Below, piece after piece: positions 26,073 to 34,222 of a stretch of 64,000 bases of DNA (its first letter is position 1; each line of letters begins with the position of its first letter). The position numbers were made by a program, and so were the translations under genes. Location of the stretch: the NCBI GenBank assembly GCA_902593675.1, contig CACJJI010000001.1, positions 124,001 to 188,000 of the forward strand, written 5' to 3'. This DNA is from an uncultured SAR86 cluster bacterium. GTDB taxonomy: Bacteria; Pseudomonadota; Gammaproteobacteria; Magnimaribacterales; D2472. The notes beneath the pieces were generated by a model. It was not told where the DNA came from, ran no database searches, and saw nothing but the letters and a program-made list of their open reading frames with translations.

Positions 26073-27940
26073 AATAATCCTTTTGTAGATGAGGATTTAA
26101 TAGATTCAACAACAATTGCAGATTTTAGGCATCTTGCAAAAGTTTTAAATGTTGCTTCAAGTAGGTGATGTGAGTTTTTACCACTTGTTTCAATGTGACA
26201 TGTCATAGCTGCGGCATTAATCAATGATACAAAAAAATGTTCAAACATTTCAGTAGGAAAATCTCCAACATAGTCTCTTAATTCGGAGCATTTGAAATCA
26301 AGATAACGTCTTGAACTTAAATCTATACTGACATTACTTTTAACCTCATCCATTACCAAAATTTCACTAGAAGCATATCTACTGATACCAACTCTATCCC
26401 CAAGGGCGCTATTAATTGCAGTTCCTAATGCAATAGCTATGTCTTCAATAGTGTGATGCTCATCAATCTCTAAATCGCCTAAGCAAGATAAATTTAAGTC
26501 GATTGATCCGTGTTTAGAGAATTGCTCAAGTAAATGATCTAAATAATTTAGACCAGTCTTTATATTGTAGTTACCTGTTCCATCTAAATTCAGATTTATA
26601 TAAATACTCGTTTCATTTGTTTTTCTTATCTCTGTAAACATTCTTGATGATTCCAGATGAGAAGCTAAATTTTCACGTATTTTTACAGCATTTTCATGCG
26701 CATCTAATGTTTCTGCTTGAGCCATTTTCATCACGGTATCTTTTAAATTATTAAAGCCCTCTGGTGATGCTGTTTGCACACTAATTTGTTTTCCAAAATC
26801 AATTACACCAAGACCTGAATGAACCTTTGATTGTCCATTTGTTGGTAACACATGATTTGTTCCGGATGAGTAATCACCGAATGATTCTGGGCTTAATGAG
26901 CCACAAAAAATCGATCCAGCATTATTAATGTTAATAAGATATTTTGAATAATCTTCATCTAATAGAATTAAATGCTCAGGTGCACATTCATTAATTAGAG
27001 CAACTGCATCTTTAAAAGATTTTGATTTAATAAGTAACATGTTTTCTATGCTTTTATTTAAAATAGCCTGCCTAGAAAGTTTTTGAATCTGTTTTTTGAG
27101 TTCTACTTTAATCTTGTTAAGAATAGCTAGATTATTTGAGATAATAAAAGCTCTCGAATCTGGATCATGTTCTAGCTGCGATAGCGCATCTGCAGCTGCA
27201 ATGGAAATATTTTTTATGCTGTTGGTTACGATCATTACCTCACTTGGACCCGCGGGTAGATCTATTGCAACATCATTAGAGATAAGTTTTTTTGCCGTAT
27301 TCACATAAGCATTTCCTGGACCAAATATTTTGTTGACCTTTGGAATAATTGTTGTTCCATATGCCATACCAAATATAGCTTGAGCGCCGCCAACTTTATA
27401 GATGCTTGATATGCCATACAATTTTGCTATCCATAATAATTCAGGCGCTATTTGGCCATCCGGATTTGGTGGAGTACAGACAACTATTTTTTTACATCCC
27501 GCAACTTTAGCAGGGATAAGTTGCATTAATAATGATGAAATTAAAGGAGCAGTGCCTCCAGGAACATATATTCCTACCGAATCAATGGGTCTAAACTCCT
27601 TCCATACTTTAATACCCTTAGTTGTTTCAATAGGCATCACTGTTAAACTTCTTTTCTCATTTTCACAAATAGTTTTTATATTTGCTGCTGAATTAAGAAT
27701 TGACTCCTTCAAAACATCTGAAACCATCATCTCAGATTTCATAATTTCTGATATTTTGACTTTATAAGAACGTGGAGATATTAAATTTAACTCTTGATTA
27801 ATTTCATCAAAAGCTTTGGAGCCTTTAGTCAAGACTAAATTTTTAATACGTAAAACTGTTTTCTCTAGATCTTTTTCTAAAGAACTATTAGCTAACCATT
27901 GAATTTCTTTATTTGAATTCGAGCGATTTAAAATCTTCAT
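26069..27940 (-). CDS. Histidinol dehydrogenase-imidazoleglycerol-phosphate dehydratase fusion (HisD-HisB)
   Basis: A single 623-residue reading frame with two complete histidine enzymes. Residues 1 to about 428 are histidinol dehydrogenase: VGIYVPGGTAPL (122-133), FGPGNAYVNTAKK (206-218), DLPAGPSEV, the zinc/catalytic CAPEHL (319-324) and TNHVLPT (361-367). Residues about 434-623 are imidazoleglycerol-phosphate dehydratase: GLNYLDHLLEQFSKHG (463-478), DEHHTIED (493-500) and GKNSHHLLEATFKTF (587-601), the metal-binding histidines. In E. coli hisC lies between hisD and hisB; here it is gone and the two are joined by a short linker. The phosphatase half of E. coli HisB is absent too. Both domains look intact. 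Confidence 0.92.
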   Translation of the reverse strand: MKILNRSNSNKEIQWLANSSLEKDLEKTVLRIKNLVLTKGSKAFDEINQELNLISPRSYKVKISEIMKSEMMVSDVLKESILNSAANIKTICENEKRSLTVMPIETTKGIKVWKEFRPIDSVGIYVPGGTAPLISSLLMQLIPAKVAGCKKIVVCTPPNPDGQIAPELLWIAKLYGISSIYKVGGAQAIFGMAYGTTIIPKVNKIFGPGNAYVNTAKKLISNDVAIDLPAGPSEVMIVTNSIKNISIAAADALSQLEHDPDSRAFIISNNLAILNKIKVELKKQIQKLSRQAILNKSIENMLLIKSKSFKDAVALINECAPEHLILLDEDYSKYLININNAGSIFCGSLSPESFGDYSSGTNHVLPTNGQSKVHSGLGVIDFGKQISVQTASPEGFNNLKDTVMKMAQAETLDAHENAVKIRENLASHLESSRMFTEIRKTNETSIYINLNLDGTGNYNIKTGLNYLDHLLEQFSKHGSIDLNLSCLGDLEIDEHHTIEDIAIALGTAINSALGDRVGISRYASSEILVMDEVKSNVSIDLSSRRYLDFKCSELRDYVGDFPTEMFEHFFVSLINAAAMTCHIETSGKNSHHLLEATFKTFARCLKSAIVVESIKSSSTKGLL

Positions 27941-28806
27941 TAATTTAATATTTTTTCAACGGGTAAAACTAAAATTGAAGAAGCCCCATTTAATTTTAAT
28001 TTTTCCATTGTTTCCCAAAATACTGGTTCTTTACACAAGGCGTGTATTGCAACTTTATTATCCTTTTGCAAAGGAATAATTGTCGGTGAATCTGCTCCAG
28101 GTAATAATTTGCATATTTTTTCAGTTGAATTTCGATCAACATTTAACATTACATATTTGCTTTCTTTCGCATTAATCACACCCTCAAACCTTTTAATTAA
28201 ATTTATGATATTTGTTTGGGTGATTTTTTTTGATTCAACCGGAGATATTAAAACAGCCTCCGATTCCATAAGCGATTTAAATTCAATTAAATTATTTGCC
28301 TCTAGCGTTGCGCCAGATGATACAAGATCACAAATACAATCTGCTATACCTATGTATGGAGTCAATTCAACGGAACCATTAATTTTTATCACCTCGGCAT
28401 TTATTTCATTGTTCTTTAAATATTTTTTAACTAGAGCAGGATAAGATGTTGCTATTGTCTTATTTTTTAGAGATCTCAGTTTTGAATTTAAAGGTTTTGC
28501 AAATGCAAGTTTGCATCTAGAGAAACCTAAATTTAGAACAGTTTTAGCAGTAATTTTTTTGTTTGTTGCAACTTGTTCGGCCAAAACGTTTTGGCCTACA
28601 ATCCCTAGATTCGCAACTCCCTTAGATACCAGTGACGGAATATCATCATCCCTTACTAACAGTATGTCTATGTCTAAATTAGATGATCTAGCTAGTAACT
28701 TTTCTCCTGATGTTGAAAAGTTAACTCCTGATCTTATTAAAAGATTTTTACTGTCATCAAAAAGTCTACCTTTTCGCTGAATTGCAATTACTATCTTCGA
28801 TGACAT
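27940..28806 (-). CDS. hisG: ATP phosphoribosyltransferase (long form)
   Basis: A 288-residue enzyme for the first histidine step, the long HisG form with a C-terminal regulatory domain that responds to histidine. IAIQRKGRLFDDSKNLL starts the catalytic part, then VRDDDIPSLVSKGVANLGIVG and IADCICDLVSSGATLEANNL (the PRPP loop). The C-terminal ACT-like domain (about 220-288) contains LLPGADSPTIIPLQ. Feedback inhibition is therefore expected, as in E. coli. Its stop codon overlaps hisDB by 1 bp, and it lies 3 bp after the yerC-like gene. Confidence 0.93.
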   Translation of the reverse strand: MSSKIVIAIQRKGRLFDDSKNLLIRSGVNFSTSGEKLLARSSNLDIDILLVRDDDIPSLVSKGVANLGIVGQNVLAEQVATNKKITAKTVLNLGFSRCKLAFAKPLNSKLRSLKNKTIATSYPALVKKYLKNNEINAEVIKINGSVELTPYIGIADCICDLVSSGATLEANNLIEFKSLMESEAVLISPVESKKITQTNIINLIKRFEGVINAKESKYVMLNVDRNSTEKICKLLPGADSPTIIPLQKDNKVAIHALCKEPVFWETMEKLKLNGASSILVLPVEKILN

Positions 28807-28809
28807 CTT

Positions 28810-29067
28810 TTAACCTTTTTTTAGCGCTTTTAGATAGCCTTGATTAGATTCTTTATATAAGAATCTTGCAACACGTGTAACTGTTGCTGTTGATGTTTTC
28901 AATTGTGATGCTATATCTCTATATGTTGATCCGCCTTTATAAAGAAGTTTGGCAACTTCCCAGCGTTCTTCCATTGCCTCAATTTCAGATGGCGTGCATA
29001 AATCTTTTAAAAAATCATCTATGTCTTTGGATGAATTTATGTTTTTGAGTACTGTTGATAATTTCAT
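28810..29067 (-). CDS. YerC/YecD (TrpR superfamily) transcriptional regulator
   Basis: An 85-residue protein of the YerC/YecD-TrpR family. LCTPSEIEAMEERWEVAKLLYKGG (about 26-49) and the helix-turn-helix STYRDIASQLKTSTATVTRVARFL (about 47-70) are typical. As the first gene of the his operon, 3 bp before hisG, it is probably a local repressor of histidine synthesis. Whether it senses histidine, tryptophan or something else is not shown. A perfect inverted repeat 15 bp upstream of its start could be its own operator. Confidence 0.85.
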   Translation of the reverse strand: MKLSTVLKNINSSKDIDDFLKDLCTPSEIEAMEERWEVAKLLYKGGSTYRDIASQLKTSTATVTRVARFLYKESNQGYLKALKKG

Positions 29068-29081
29068 GGGATGATTCTATA

Positions 29082-29101
29082 TGTTTTAATATGTTAAAAC
29101 A
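29082..29101. promoter_or_regulatory. Candidate operator: perfect inverted repeat upstream of the yerC-like/his operon
   Basis: TGTTTTAA-TATG-TTAAAACA, two perfect 8-base arms around a 4-base spacer, lies 15 bp upstream of the yerC-like start and 68 bp upstream of the divergent peroxiredoxin start. TrpR-family proteins bind palindromes of about this size near their promoters. It could be the site for self-regulation of the his operon. Because the region is AT-rich, chance or an unrelated function cannot be excluded. Confidence 0.5.
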
Positions 29102-29168
29102 ACAATACAAATCAATTTATATAAAAAATTTTTAAATAGGTTAAAATTAACTATAAAAGGAGCGCTTT

Positions 29169-29645
29169 ATGACTATTTCAATAAATGATAATTTTCCAAC
29201 TCATGATCTAAGAGTATTAATAGATGGTGATATACAAAATATTAACTCAGATGAATACTTATCTAATAAAAAAATAGTTTTAGTAGGTGTCCCGGGTGCT
29301 TTTACACCAACATGCCATTTATCACATTTGCCAGGATATATAGAAAATTTACAAAACTTCAAAGACAAAGGATACTCAGTAACATTCTTAGCTGTAAATG
29401 ATCCATTTGTAATGAAATCTTGGTCAGAATCTTCAAATGCTGAAGGGATTGATATGTTGTCAGATGGTAATTGTGATTTAACCAATGAGCTTGGTCTAAC
29501 CATGGATGGATCAGGTTTTGGAATGGGTAATAGATGTAAAAGATTTGCAATGATTATTGATAATGGTGTTGTCCAATCTATTGATATCGAGGAGCCTGGA
29601 GCGATGGACGTATCATCTGCCGAATCACAGCTTGCCAAGATCTAG
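29169..29645 (+). CDS. Peroxiredoxin (Prx5/AhpC-TSA type)
   Basis: A 158-residue thiol peroxidase that removes hydrogen peroxide and alkyl hydroperoxides. The peroxidatic Cys is in VPGAFTPTCHLSHLPGY (TPTC, about residue 46). LAVNDPFVMKSWSES and the later GLTMDGSGFGMGNRCKRFAMIIDNGVV match the Prx5 class, which often works with glutaredoxin or glutathione. A resolving Cys may be the one in NRCKRF. It lies alone at the divergent his promoter with AGGAG 8 bp upstream of the ATG, and overlaps the next gene by 14 bp. Confidence 0.88.
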   Translation: MTISINDNFPTHDLRVLIDGDIQNINSDEYLSNKKIVLVGVPGAFTPTCHLSHLPGYIENLQNFKDKGYSVTFLAVNDPFVMKSWSESSNAEGIDMLSDGNCDLTNELGLTMDGSGFGMGNRCKRFAMIIDNGVVQSIDIEEPGAMDVSSAESQLAKI

Positions 29646-30516
29646 TAAAAAGTACTTATTTGTAGGCCTTGGTACCATGGGGTATCCAATGGCTGGACAT
29701 CTTTCAAAAAGAAATGACCTTGATCTTTTTGTTTATAACAGAACAAAGAAAGTCACTGATAGCTGGTTAAATCAATATAAAGGATCCATTTTTGATTTAA
29801 ATAACTTCCCAAACTTCAAATTTGATGGATTAATAATGTGCCTCAAAGATGATAATTCGGTATTTGATGTTTTAATTCGAAAAAAACTATTTCAATGTCT
29901 TAAAAAAAATTCTTTTATTGTTGATCATTCAACTACTTCACTTGAGCTAGTAAATTTAATCATTTCAAATAAAGAAATAGTAAACCAAAAAATTGCTTTT
30001 TTTGATTCACCAGTTAGTGGAGGAGAGGTCGGAGCTGTAAATGGTTCATTATCAATAATGATTGGAGGTCCAACTAATAAATACTTTCTTATCAAGAAAT
30101 TAATGAAATCCTATTCAAGCACTATCGTAAAAATTGGACCTAATGGCCATGGCCAATTGACCAAGATGATCAATCAGCTATGTATTGCTGCCCTAATTCA
30201 GGGCTTATCCGAAGCTATAGCTTTAGGAAAAAAATCTAACTTAGATATGAATAAAGTATTTGCTGCTATCTCTAATGGCGCGGCTCAGTCTTGGCAAATG
30301 GATAATCGTTTTCACACTATGATTGCTAATAAATTTGATTTTGGATTTGCTGTAGATTTAATGATAAAAGATTTAAACATAGCTCTTGAGCATGCAAAAT
30401 TAAATAATTTAAATTTAAGCATTTCTAAAAATGTATTAAAAAACTATAAAACACTCTCTAAAAATAATTTAGGGAATTTAGATACATCAAGTTTAGTAAA
30501 GTTATTTAATGTATAA
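29632..30516 (+). CDS. 3-hydroxyisobutyrate dehydrogenase-family NAD(P)-dependent oxidoreductase
   Basis: A beta-hydroxyacid dehydrogenase of about 294 residues. The Rossmann motif FVGLGTMGYPMAGHL is near the N-terminus. FFDSPVSGGEVGAVNGSLSIMIGG is the substrate-binding segment, and the catalytic Lys is in GHGQLTKMINQL. Members oxidise 3-hydroxyisobutyrate, glycerate, tartronate semialdehyde and similar acids; the substrate here is not clear. The N-terminal start is weak: TTG at 29632 is the best fit to the family, an upstream ATG at 29557 would add 25 unrelated residues, and no good Shine-Dalgarno is visible. Overlap with the peroxiredoxin gene suggests cotranscription. Confidence 0.75.
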   Translation: MPRSSKKYLFVGLGTMGYPMAGHLSKRNDLDLFVYNRTKKVTDSWLNQYKGSIFDLNNFPNFKFDGLIMCLKDDNSVFDVLIRKKLFQCLKKNSFIVDHSTTSLELVNLIISNKEIVNQKIAFFDSPVSGGEVGAVNGSLSIMIGGPTNKYFLIKKLMKSYSSTIVKIGPNGHGQLTKMINQLCIAALIQGLSEAIALGKKSNLDMNKVFAAISNGAAQSWQMDNRFHTMIANKFDFGFAVDLMIKDLNIALEHAKLNNLNLSISKNVLKNYKTLSKNNLGNLDTSSLVKLFNV

Positions 30517-30563
30517 AAGAAATACACTATATTTAACAAACAAATAAATTAATTTGGAGAAAT

Positions 30564-31241
30564 ATGAAAATAATTCAATCTTTAACTGCTTTCATGCTAA
30601 TAATATCTTTCAATGTTTTTGCTGTTCCCGATGGTGCTTTTACAACTCTTCACGTTAAAGCGAAGGATGTTGATAAATATATTGAGCTGATGAAAAAAAA
30701 TACCACGCCATTTGAAGCTATTGGCTCAGATCTTGCGGGGGTTTGCGTTACAAAAACAGGGCACCAGTATCCAGGCGAAATGTTCGTTTGGAATGCATTT
30801 CCCAATGTTGAAAAAGCTTTTGCCGCCGCAGATCTTTATGATCCAATGAAAGCAACAGGACAATATAAGAGTATGCGTAAAGTAAAATACTCGTCTACAT
30901 TTAAACCACTCAAAGAATTTAAATTACAACCTGCATATGAACGCCTTTGGAGACTAAATCTTAATAATCCTATGGCCTATACTCAAAAAATGACTGAACT
31001 TGAAGAAGCAATAAGAAGCGCTGGTCATGATATGAATATAGGTGTGTTCCAACCTTTGGGGGGAGGAACAGAAGTATTTCATGTTAGAGCTGTAAGTCAA
31101 TCAGCCAGTGAGCTAGGTAAGGTTGTTGACGAATACTTTGCAGGTGCTTCCTGGGCTAAGATTTGGGATGATTCAGCAAAATATGTCGATGAAATTGTTA
31201 GTGACACCATCGAACACTGTCAAATTATCTATACAAGATAG
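30564..31241 (+). CDS. Secreted protein of unknown function
   Basis: A 225-residue protein with a clear signal peptide (MKIIQSLTAFMLIISFNVFA, cleaved near residue 20) and no lipobox. No known family is recognised. The mature part seems to hold two similar alpha-beta units: GAFTTLHVKAKDVDKYIELMKK at about 24-45 and YERLWRLNLNNPMAYTQKMTEL at about 124-145. Each resembles the ferredoxin-like dimeric alpha-beta barrel seen in antibiotic-biosynthesis monooxygenase or NIPSNAP-type proteins, but this is weak. TTGGAG lies before the ATG, and a strong terminator follows, so it may be a single-gene transcript. Confidence 0.65.
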   Translation: MKIIQSLTAFMLIISFNVFAVPDGAFTTLHVKAKDVDKYIELMKKNTTPFEAIGSDLAGVCVTKTGHQYPGEMFVWNAFPNVEKAFAAADLYDPMKATGQYKSMRKVKYSSTFKPLKEFKLQPAYERLWRLNLNNPMAYTQKMTELEEAIRSAGHDMNIGVFQPLGGGTEVFHVRAVSQSASELGKVVDEYFAGASWAKIWDDSAKYVDEIVSDTIEHCQIIYTR

Positions 31242-31252
31242 AAAATTGATTT

Positions 31253-31281
31253 AAAAAGCCTGCTGATGCAGGCTTTTTTTT
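31253..31281 (+). terminator. Rho-independent terminator
   Basis: AAAAAGCCTGC, loop TGAT, GCAGGCTTTTT forms a perfect 11-bp stem followed by more T residues. It ends the secreted-protein transcript at 31241 and lies just before the convergent membrane-protein gene. The A-rich left side makes it work in both directions. Confidence 0.85.
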
Positions 31282-31296
31282 GTTTAATAAAGTTTA

Positions 31297-31698
31297 TTAG
31301 TCAGATGAATTGAACCAGAGTGGGGCTAACGCAATCAATAGACCAGTTACTCCAACTAACATCATTACAGGGTTAGGCATTCCTGTCATTTCTGTCCCAA
31401 AATATTCGATATAGCCGGTGGCCATAGGTGATAACTCAACACCAGTTTCTCCTAACATTTCAAATGCTTTAGCAAAGCCACTGTATGAATTCATTACCGT
31501 AGATCCTACTGTCCAATTACCCATAAATACGCCTATTGCAAACAATGAACAGATAATTTTACCAACCATATTTATTCCTTTCTCAGCTGCTACTGATGAA
31601 AATCTAGCTGCTATCCATATTGATACCATCATCGATATAAAAAATACTGCATTTGCTATCCTAGCAGTATGCAATGTTGACCAAATTTCTCCTTCCAT
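31297..31698 (-). CDS. Small membrane protein of unknown function
   Basis: A 133-residue hydrophobic protein that I do not recognise. Membrane segments are visible at ANAVFFISMMVSIWIAARF, GKIICSLFAIGVFMGNWTVG and PVMMLVGVTGLLIALAPLWF, so at least three helices in the inner membrane are expected. The ATG at 31698 has TTGGAGG 6 bp upstream and is preferred over an upstream TTG that adds four residues. It lies between the terminator and a Zn-ribbon gene on the same strand. Nothing shows what it does. Confidence 0.65.
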   Translation of the reverse strand: MEGEIWSTLHTARIANAVFFISMMVSIWIAARFSSVAAEKGINMVGKIICSLFAIGVFMGNWTVGSTVMNSYSGFAKAFEMLGETGVELSPMATGYIEYFGTEMTGMPNPVMMLVGVTGLLIALAPLWFNSSD

Positions 31699-31783
31699 AA
31701 TTACCTCCAAAATTAATACCTCAAAAATAAGATACGTATAAATAATACACTATAAATAAAATTACTTGGATTTAATGAATAAG

Positions 31784-32212
31784 TTAAGTCGTTAACGGTT
31801 CAAAAAAATAGCTCACATAAGAATTGCCATCTTTATCTTTTCTACCTAAAGCATCTTGAAATACCAACTTGACCTTCATATCAAAAGGAATATTTTTAGG
31901 ATTAGGATCAATATTTATTAAATTACCTTTAATTGTTCCTCCGTTATCTAGATCAACTATTGCTGAAATATATGGAACCTCAATGCCAGGAAATGATCTA
32001 TGAACAATGGAGTATGAATATAGGCTTCCTGTATCTGACAATCTTATAGTTAAAAAATTATTTAGTTCAAAGCATCTAGAACAACTTATCCGATTGTCTA
32101 GAAATATTGCATCACATGCATTGCATTGTTGAGCAGATAGGTAGAAATTCTGATCTTCATCTTTTTTGATAAAAGATGCAGCTGCATAAAAGTCAGTATC
32201 TTGATTGGACAT
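31784..32212 (-). CDS. Zn-ribbon/OB-fold acyl-CoA-associated protein (DUF35 family)
   Basis: A 142-residue protein with a rubredoxin-like zinc ribbon CNACDAIFLDNRISCSRC (residues about 31-48) followed by an OB-fold (about 50-140). Proteins of this family act with thiolases, MaoC hydratases or HMG-CoA synthases, binding acyl-CoA. Here it is the only member not next to a thiolase, and it lies next to the divergent DUF1330/ligase operon, so it may work with a protein encoded elsewhere in the island. A second member, at 38054, is adjacent to a thiolase. Confidence 0.75.
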   Translation of the reverse strand: MSNQDTDFYAAASFIKKDEDQNFYLSAQQCNACDAIFLDNRISCSRCFELNNFLTIRLSDTGSLYSYSIVHRSFPGIEVPYISAIVDLDNGGTIKGNLINIDPNPKNIPFDMKVKLVFQDALGRKDKDGNSYVSYFFEPLTT

Positions 32213-32281
32213 ATTTGTTTTTATGAATAAAAATTAAATATTAGTTAAATTCATCATAACTAATAATATAGGGGGCAACAA

Positions 32282-32572
32282 ATGAAAGCTTATGTTTTAG
32301 GTTTGCTATACATGGAAAGTTGGGATTGGTATGAAAAATATTTTCCTGAAACGGCAAAATTGATTTCCGATCATGGTGGCAAATATCTAGCTTCAGGTGT
32401 TAAGCCAGATATGAGAGAGGGGAAAGAGCAACCCTCAGCCTATGTGCTGTTGGAATTCCCAGATCTTTCATCTGCTCAAAATTGGTATGAAGATCCAAAA
32501 TATAAACCGTTAATTGACTTAAGAAATTCTGGCGGAAGATCAGAAATTTTTATAATTCCTGGGGATTTATAA
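32282..32572 (+). CDS. DUF1330 family protein
   Basis: A 96-residue protein of the DUF1330 dimeric alpha-beta-barrel family, small cytoplasmic proteins of unknown role. MKAYVLGLLYMESWDWYEKYF, GGKYLASGVKPD and VLLEFPDLSSAQNWYEDPKYKPL match the family pattern well. AGGGGG lies 5 bp upstream. It lies 5 bp before the acyl-CoA ligase gene and probably begins the first catabolic operon. Confidence 0.8.
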   Translation: MKAYVLGLLYMESWDWYEKYFPETAKLISDHGGKYLASGVKPDMREGKEQPSAYVLLEFPDLSSAQNWYEDPKYKPLIDLRNSGGRSEIFIIPGDL

Positions 32573-32577
32573 CTTTC

Positions 32578-34191
32578 ATGGCTAAACCAGATAAAAATTT
32601 ATCAGAATGGATAGATGAATTAGATGATTCAGAATTAATGGCTATAACTCTCGGCGAGCTTATAGAGACAAGAGCTGCAGAGTCACCTAATACAGAAGCA
32701 TTAGTATATTCTAACCAACCCGGTGTGGATGATATAAGGTGGACATATAAAGATTTAAATGAAATGTCTACCAATCTTGCTAAAGCTTTTTTAGATGTAG
32801 GATTTAAACCAGGAGATACAGTGGGTGTTTGGGGTCCCAATCATCCTGAATGGATTCTATCTGAGTATGCATTAGCTAAGGCAGGTTTAAAAATTGTTAC
32901 CTTAAATCCATTATATAAAGATCAAGAGTTAATTTTTGCCTTAAATACAGTATCAGCTGTTGCAATACTTCACGCTGAGGCAATTGGCGAAATCAAATGC
33001 TTAAATGTAATTAATAAAATTAAAAACGAAATTCCATCCCTTAAACATAACTATTCATTTGATGATGGTTTAAAAAACCTTATCAATGAAGGAAGATGCT
33101 CTAACTCATTGCTGCCATCAGTAGATCCAAATGATATTTTTATGATCCAATATACATCTGGCACAACTGGAGTTCCAAAGGCTGCTCAGATGACTCATCA
33201 ATCATTAATTACATCATCAAAAAATAGCCATGTTCGTTGGAATATAACCGTAAATCAGAGAGTTTGTCATGGTTTTCCACTTTTTCACATTGGTGGCTCT
33301 GCTTGTATGACTCTTGGTGCTGCAGCAACAGGAGCAGTTTCTTTGCCTTTATATATTTTTAAACCAGATGTAACGCTAGATATCCTGCAAAATGAAAAAT
33401 GCTCTGTCTTTATTGGAGCTCCTGTTTTATTAACGGCTATGCTGGAAGTGCCTAATTTTAAAGAATATGATCTAAGCGCCTTAAAATGCTTAATAGTTGG
33501 TGGATCAAATCCACCGCTTGAGCTTTTAAAAAAATTTTCTGATGAGTTCGATGCAGATGTAATCAACGGTTATGGTATGACAGAAACATGTGGACTAACT
33601 TCTACTGCGCTTCCCAATGATCCCCCAGAATTAAAGGCTATTGCTGGACTTGCACTACCTGGCGTGTCCTTAAGAGTTGTAAATAAAAATAATGAAGTGG
33701 TTAAAAATGATACGCCTGGGGAATTGCTCTATAAAGGTCCTGGGCTTATGAAGGGTTATGGTAATTTACCTGATGGAAGCTCAGGAATAAATCCCGATGG
33801 CTGGTTTCCAACTGGAGATCTTGCGACCATGAATGAAGATGGATATATAAATATTGTTGGAAGAGCCAAAGAGATGATAATTAGGGGCGGTGAAAATCTT
33901 TATCCTATTGAAATTGAAAATTACTTGCTTGAACATCCTGGAGTCCTCGAGGTTGCTGTATTTGGTCTACCTGATAAAAAATATGATGAAGAATGTTGTG
34001 CAGTTGCAAGGGTAGATTTAACAATAATAAATAACCCAGATGAATTAAGAGATTGGTGTAAAGAAAGGATTTCAAGATGGAAAGTTCCAAGATACATTTT
34101 CTTTATTGATTCTTTTCCAGTCACTCCATCTGGAAAGATTCAAAAATACAAATTACAAGAGCAATATATTCAAGATTTAAATCTTAATTAG
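32578..34191 (+). CDS. AMP-dependent acyl-CoA ligase
   Basis: A 537-residue ANL-superfamily enzyme that activates a carboxylic acid to its CoA thioester with ATP. The ATP-binding IQYTSGTTGVPKAAQMTHQ is at about residues 192-210, NGYGMTETCG near 322-331, GWFPTGDLATMNEDGYINIVGRAKEMIIRGGENLYP near 400-436, and the catalytic Lys in TPSGKIQKYKL near 517-527. The substrate is not predictable. Next to enoyl-CoA hydratase and dehydrogenase genes, it probably starts the route by CoA activation of a fatty, aromatic or ring-derived acid. Confidence 0.88.
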   Translation: MAKPDKNLSEWIDELDDSELMAITLGELIETRAAESPNTEALVYSNQPGVDDIRWTYKDLNEMSTNLAKAFLDVGFKPGDTVGVWGPNHPEWILSEYALAKAGLKIVTLNPLYKDQELIFALNTVSAVAILHAEAIGEIKCLNVINKIKNEIPSLKHNYSFDDGLKNLINEGRCSNSLLPSVDPNDIFMIQYTSGTTGVPKAAQMTHQSLITSSKNSHVRWNITVNQRVCHGFPLFHIGGSACMTLGAAATGAVSLPLYIFKPDVTLDILQNEKCSVFIGAPVLLTAMLEVPNFKEYDLSALKCLIVGGSNPPLELLKKFSDEFDADVINGYGMTETCGLTSTALPNDPPELKAIAGLALPGVSLRVVNKNNEVVKNDTPGELLYKGPGLMKGYGNLPDGSSGINPDGWFPTGDLATMNEDGYINIVGRAKEMIIRGGENLYPIEIENYLLEHPGVLEVAVFGLPDKKYDEECCAVARVDLTIINNPDELRDWCKERISRWKVPRYIFFIDSFPVTPSGKIQKYKLQEQYIQDLNLN

Positions 34192-34222
34192 TAATTTTTA
34201 ACAAGCTGTTTATAATAATTTT

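Noticed and set aside
29201-29638. Open frame of 145 codons antisense to the peroxiredoxin gene
   Set aside because: It lies entirely within a well-supported gene and has no recognisable domains; a shadow frame.
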